A stretch of 64,000 nucleotides of DNA. It comes from Christiangramia gaetbulicola (GTDB lineage Bacteria; Bacteroidota; Bacteroidia; Flavobacteriales; Flavobacteriaceae). The position numbers and the translations under genes are program-made. Positions 62,623 through 64,000 of this stretch are shown piece by piece (positions within the stretch are counted from its first letter, which is position 1; every line of letters starts with the position of its first letter). The DNA lies in contig NZ_QBKQ01000001.1 in NCBI RefSeq assembly GCF_003054225.1, positions 62,001 through 126,000 of the forward strand, written 5' to 3'. The notes under the pieces are model-generated. The model did no database searches. It was not told the DNA's origin and saw nothing but the letters and a program-made list of their open reading frames with translations.

Positions 62623-63376
62623 AGTAGTCCATCGCCTCTAAAAGTCGGCTACCATACCAGCTGAAATACTCTCCATCTACAATTTTAATTTCCCTGGCGA
62701 CATACTTGAAAAGCGCTTTATGTTCTTCACTAAAGGGAAATGGCTCAGAAGATAAAAGACATATATCGATATTTTTATCCTTAAGTTCTTCTATACTAGT
62801 TTCCGGATATCTCTCCTCTGAAAATACGTTTTGAAATCCGTTCAATTTCAATATTTCATCAATGAATGTTCCCTTCCCGGCAACCATTAATGGATTATTC
62901 CATATAAAATAGGCAACTCTTTTTTCAGAAGAATTAGTCACCAGCTTTCCTAAACTTTCAGATTTCTTTCTTATTGAACTCACCATGGTACTGGCAAGCT
63001 GAGAGCAATTAAGGATCCTGCCATAATCCAGCATTAAATTAAACGCATCCTCGAGAGTAGCAACATCTGATACATGCACCGGAGCAATTTTTTCAAGCTC
63101 TTCCACCATCTCCCGGGTATTCTCCTCCTTATTACAAAGAATAATATCGGGTTCAAGCTCCCTGACCTTTCTGAAATTTACTTTTTTTGTTCCTCCAACG
63201 CTGGTCTTGATTTCCTTCAAAACAGCGGGATGAACACAATAATGAGTGATCCCAACAATTGAGTCCTGCAGACCGAGGTCTACCAGAAGTTCTGTCTGGC
63301 TGGGCACCAATGAAATTATCTTTTTAGGAGTTTTTTTCAGTCCAATTTTTCGGCCTAACTGATCCTGAATTTCCAT
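62603..63376 (-). CDS. BtuF-like cobalamin/metal-complex-binding protein without signal peptide
   Basis: 257 residues of the helical-backbone periplasmic-binding fold: RKIGLKKTPKKIISLVPSQTELLVDLGLQDSIVGITHYCVHP, KVRELEPDIILCNKEENTREMVEEL and GKGTFIDEILKLNGFQNVF match BtuF/FepB-type proteins. No signal peptide or lipobox is visible, and the sequence starts directly with the domain, so it may act in the cytoplasm or its start may be misplaced. It is 9 bases downstream of pyrF in the same orientation, and tail-to-tail with the small gene. Confidence 0.82.
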   Translation of the reverse strand: MEIQDQLGRKIGLKKTPKKIISLVPSQTELLVDLGLQDSIVGITHYCVHPAVLKEIKTSVGGTKKVNFRKVRELEPDIILCNKEENTREMVEELEKIAPVHVSDVATLEDAFNLMLDYGRILNCSQLASTMVSSIRKKSESLGKLVTNSSEKRVAYFIWNNPLMVAGKGTFIDEILKLNGFQNVFSEERYPETSIEELKDKNIDICLLSSEPFPFSEEHKALFKYVAREIKIVDGEYFSWYGSRLLEAMDYFKQFHS

Positions 63377-63385
63377 GACGTAGAA

Positions 63386-64000
63386 TTATAATTTTTCCAG
63401 TTCCTGGGCCATCTGGTTCTGTATGGCTTCAGCTTTTGCAGCAGCGATTTCAGCAAAATTAGAGGAGTCTGAAGCGTAAATGATCTTCCTGGAAGAATTC
63501 ACGAGTAGCCCGACATTCTTAGTGATGCCATATTTGCAAACCTCTTCAAGACTTCCTCCCTGGGCACCTACACCTGGTACCAGAAGAAAGTTCTCTGGAA
63601 TTATCTTCCTGATATCTGCCAGGTACTCTGCCTTGGTCGCTCCAACAACATACATTAGATTTTCAGAATTCTGCCAGTCTTTAGAGGTCTTGATCACCTT
63701 TTTATAAAGATCATCATCCCCAGTTTTCAAGGTCTGAAAATCGAATGCACCTTCATTGGAAGTAAGAGCCAGTAAAATAGTATGCTTATTAGTGAACTCC
63801 AGGAAAGGTTCTACAGAATCCTTACCCATATAAGGCGCTACGGTCACAGAATCGAATCCAAGGTCTTCAAAAAAAGCCTTGGCATACATACGGGAGGTAT
63901 TCCCGATATCTCCACGTTTGGCATCTGCGATGGTATAGAGATCTGGATATTCTGAATGCAGATAATTGATCGTTTTCTTCAAAGACTTCCAGCCATCAAC
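63386..64000 (-). CDS. pyrF: Orotidine 5'-phosphate decarboxylase (5' part beyond window)
   Basis: Partial: reading leftward from the window edge, the frame is open and continues beyond 64000, so the N-terminus is missing. The catalytic D-K-x-x-D motif DAKRGDIGNTS is present, plus VTVAPYMGKDSVEPFL and LVPGVGAQGGSLEEV, assigning it to the long (type 2) PyrF group. A TTG at 63982 that would give a 198-residue frame is an internal codon. It makes UMP from OMP. Confidence 0.95.
   Translation of the reverse strand, partial: VDGWKSLKKTINYLHSEYPDLYTIADAKRGDIGNTSRMYAKAFFEDLGFDSVTVAPYMGKDSVEPFLEFTNKHTILLALTSNEGAFDFQTLKTGDDDLYKKVIKTSKDWQNSENLMYVVGATKAEYLADIRKIIPENFLLVPGVGAQGGSLEEVCKYGITKNVGLLVNSSRKIIYASDSSNFAEIAAAKAEAIQNQMAQELEKL

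Overview
The window looks like a chromosomal segment from a marine-type Flavobacteriaceae (Bacteroidota), most like Gramella/Christiangramia. This is inferred from protein families and gene style, not from a search. Indicators are AT-rich DNA, a Bacteroidota-type SecA with no C-terminal zinc motif, small flavobacterial families (DUF2795, DUF4199, DUF6249, DUF4920, DUF4197, Lacal_2735-like), weak Shine-Dalgarno signals, several TTG/GTG starts, and promoters of the form TTTG-N17-19-TAnnTTTG. No tRNA, rRNA, CRISPR array, IS element or prophage was found.

1-14191 is a surface-polysaccharide locus. The leftward arm holds an LpxD-like acyltransferase (cut by the window edge), a VioA-like sugar aminotransferase, a Wzt/Wzm ABC exporter and a pyruvyl-transferase-family protein. 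The divergent rightward arm holds two glycosyltransferase-like proteins, a NeuC-type 2-epimerase, a NeuA-type CMP-sugar synthetase and an asparagine-synthetase-type amidotransferase. It meets a leftward wza-wzc pair whose tyrosine kinase ends in an uninterrupted (Tyr-Gly)8 tract. Amino, N-acyl, nonulosonate-like and amide decorations of an exported glycan are plausible; a NeuB-type synthase is not in the window.

14192-24136 has a repeat-rich spacer, an ABC-F ATPase, a four-helix-bundle (S23-like) gene beside heptamer repeats, a methyltransferase, a LolD-like ATPase, a PduO-type cobalamin adenosyltransferase, a DUF2795 gene and secA. After secA come an (AGACGTT)8 tract, a terminator, and a GIY-YIG gene bracketed on both sides by the same REP-like inverted repeat.

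24137-30315 contains two ECF sigma/membrane-partner modules. The first has a divergent pair of near-identical ECF-type promoters (TGTAAC-N17-CGTC), one facing the sigma gene and one facing a small membrane-protein gene. The second has a related motif (TGCAAC-N16-CGTC) and a third gene for an envelope protein with repeated charged helices and a probable DUF4097-like beta domain.

30325-56347 is mostly housekeeping: Ohr, MeaB, PAP2, MATE, M28 peptidase, PPK2, a sigma-54 activator without a DNA-binding domain, MscS, a NatAB-like ABC pair, dnaJ-grpE, YceI, MnmD, IlvE, a MazG-like protein, CrcB, P-II/AmtB and an MFS transporter. 56566-64000 has an Lrp/AsnC regulator, a fused IcmF-type acyl-CoA mutase, a DUF4197 lipoprotein, a BtuF-like protein without a signal peptide, and the 3' part of pyrF. 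Cobalamin links adenosyltransferase, MeaB, IcmF and possibly the BtuF-like protein, although they are scattered.
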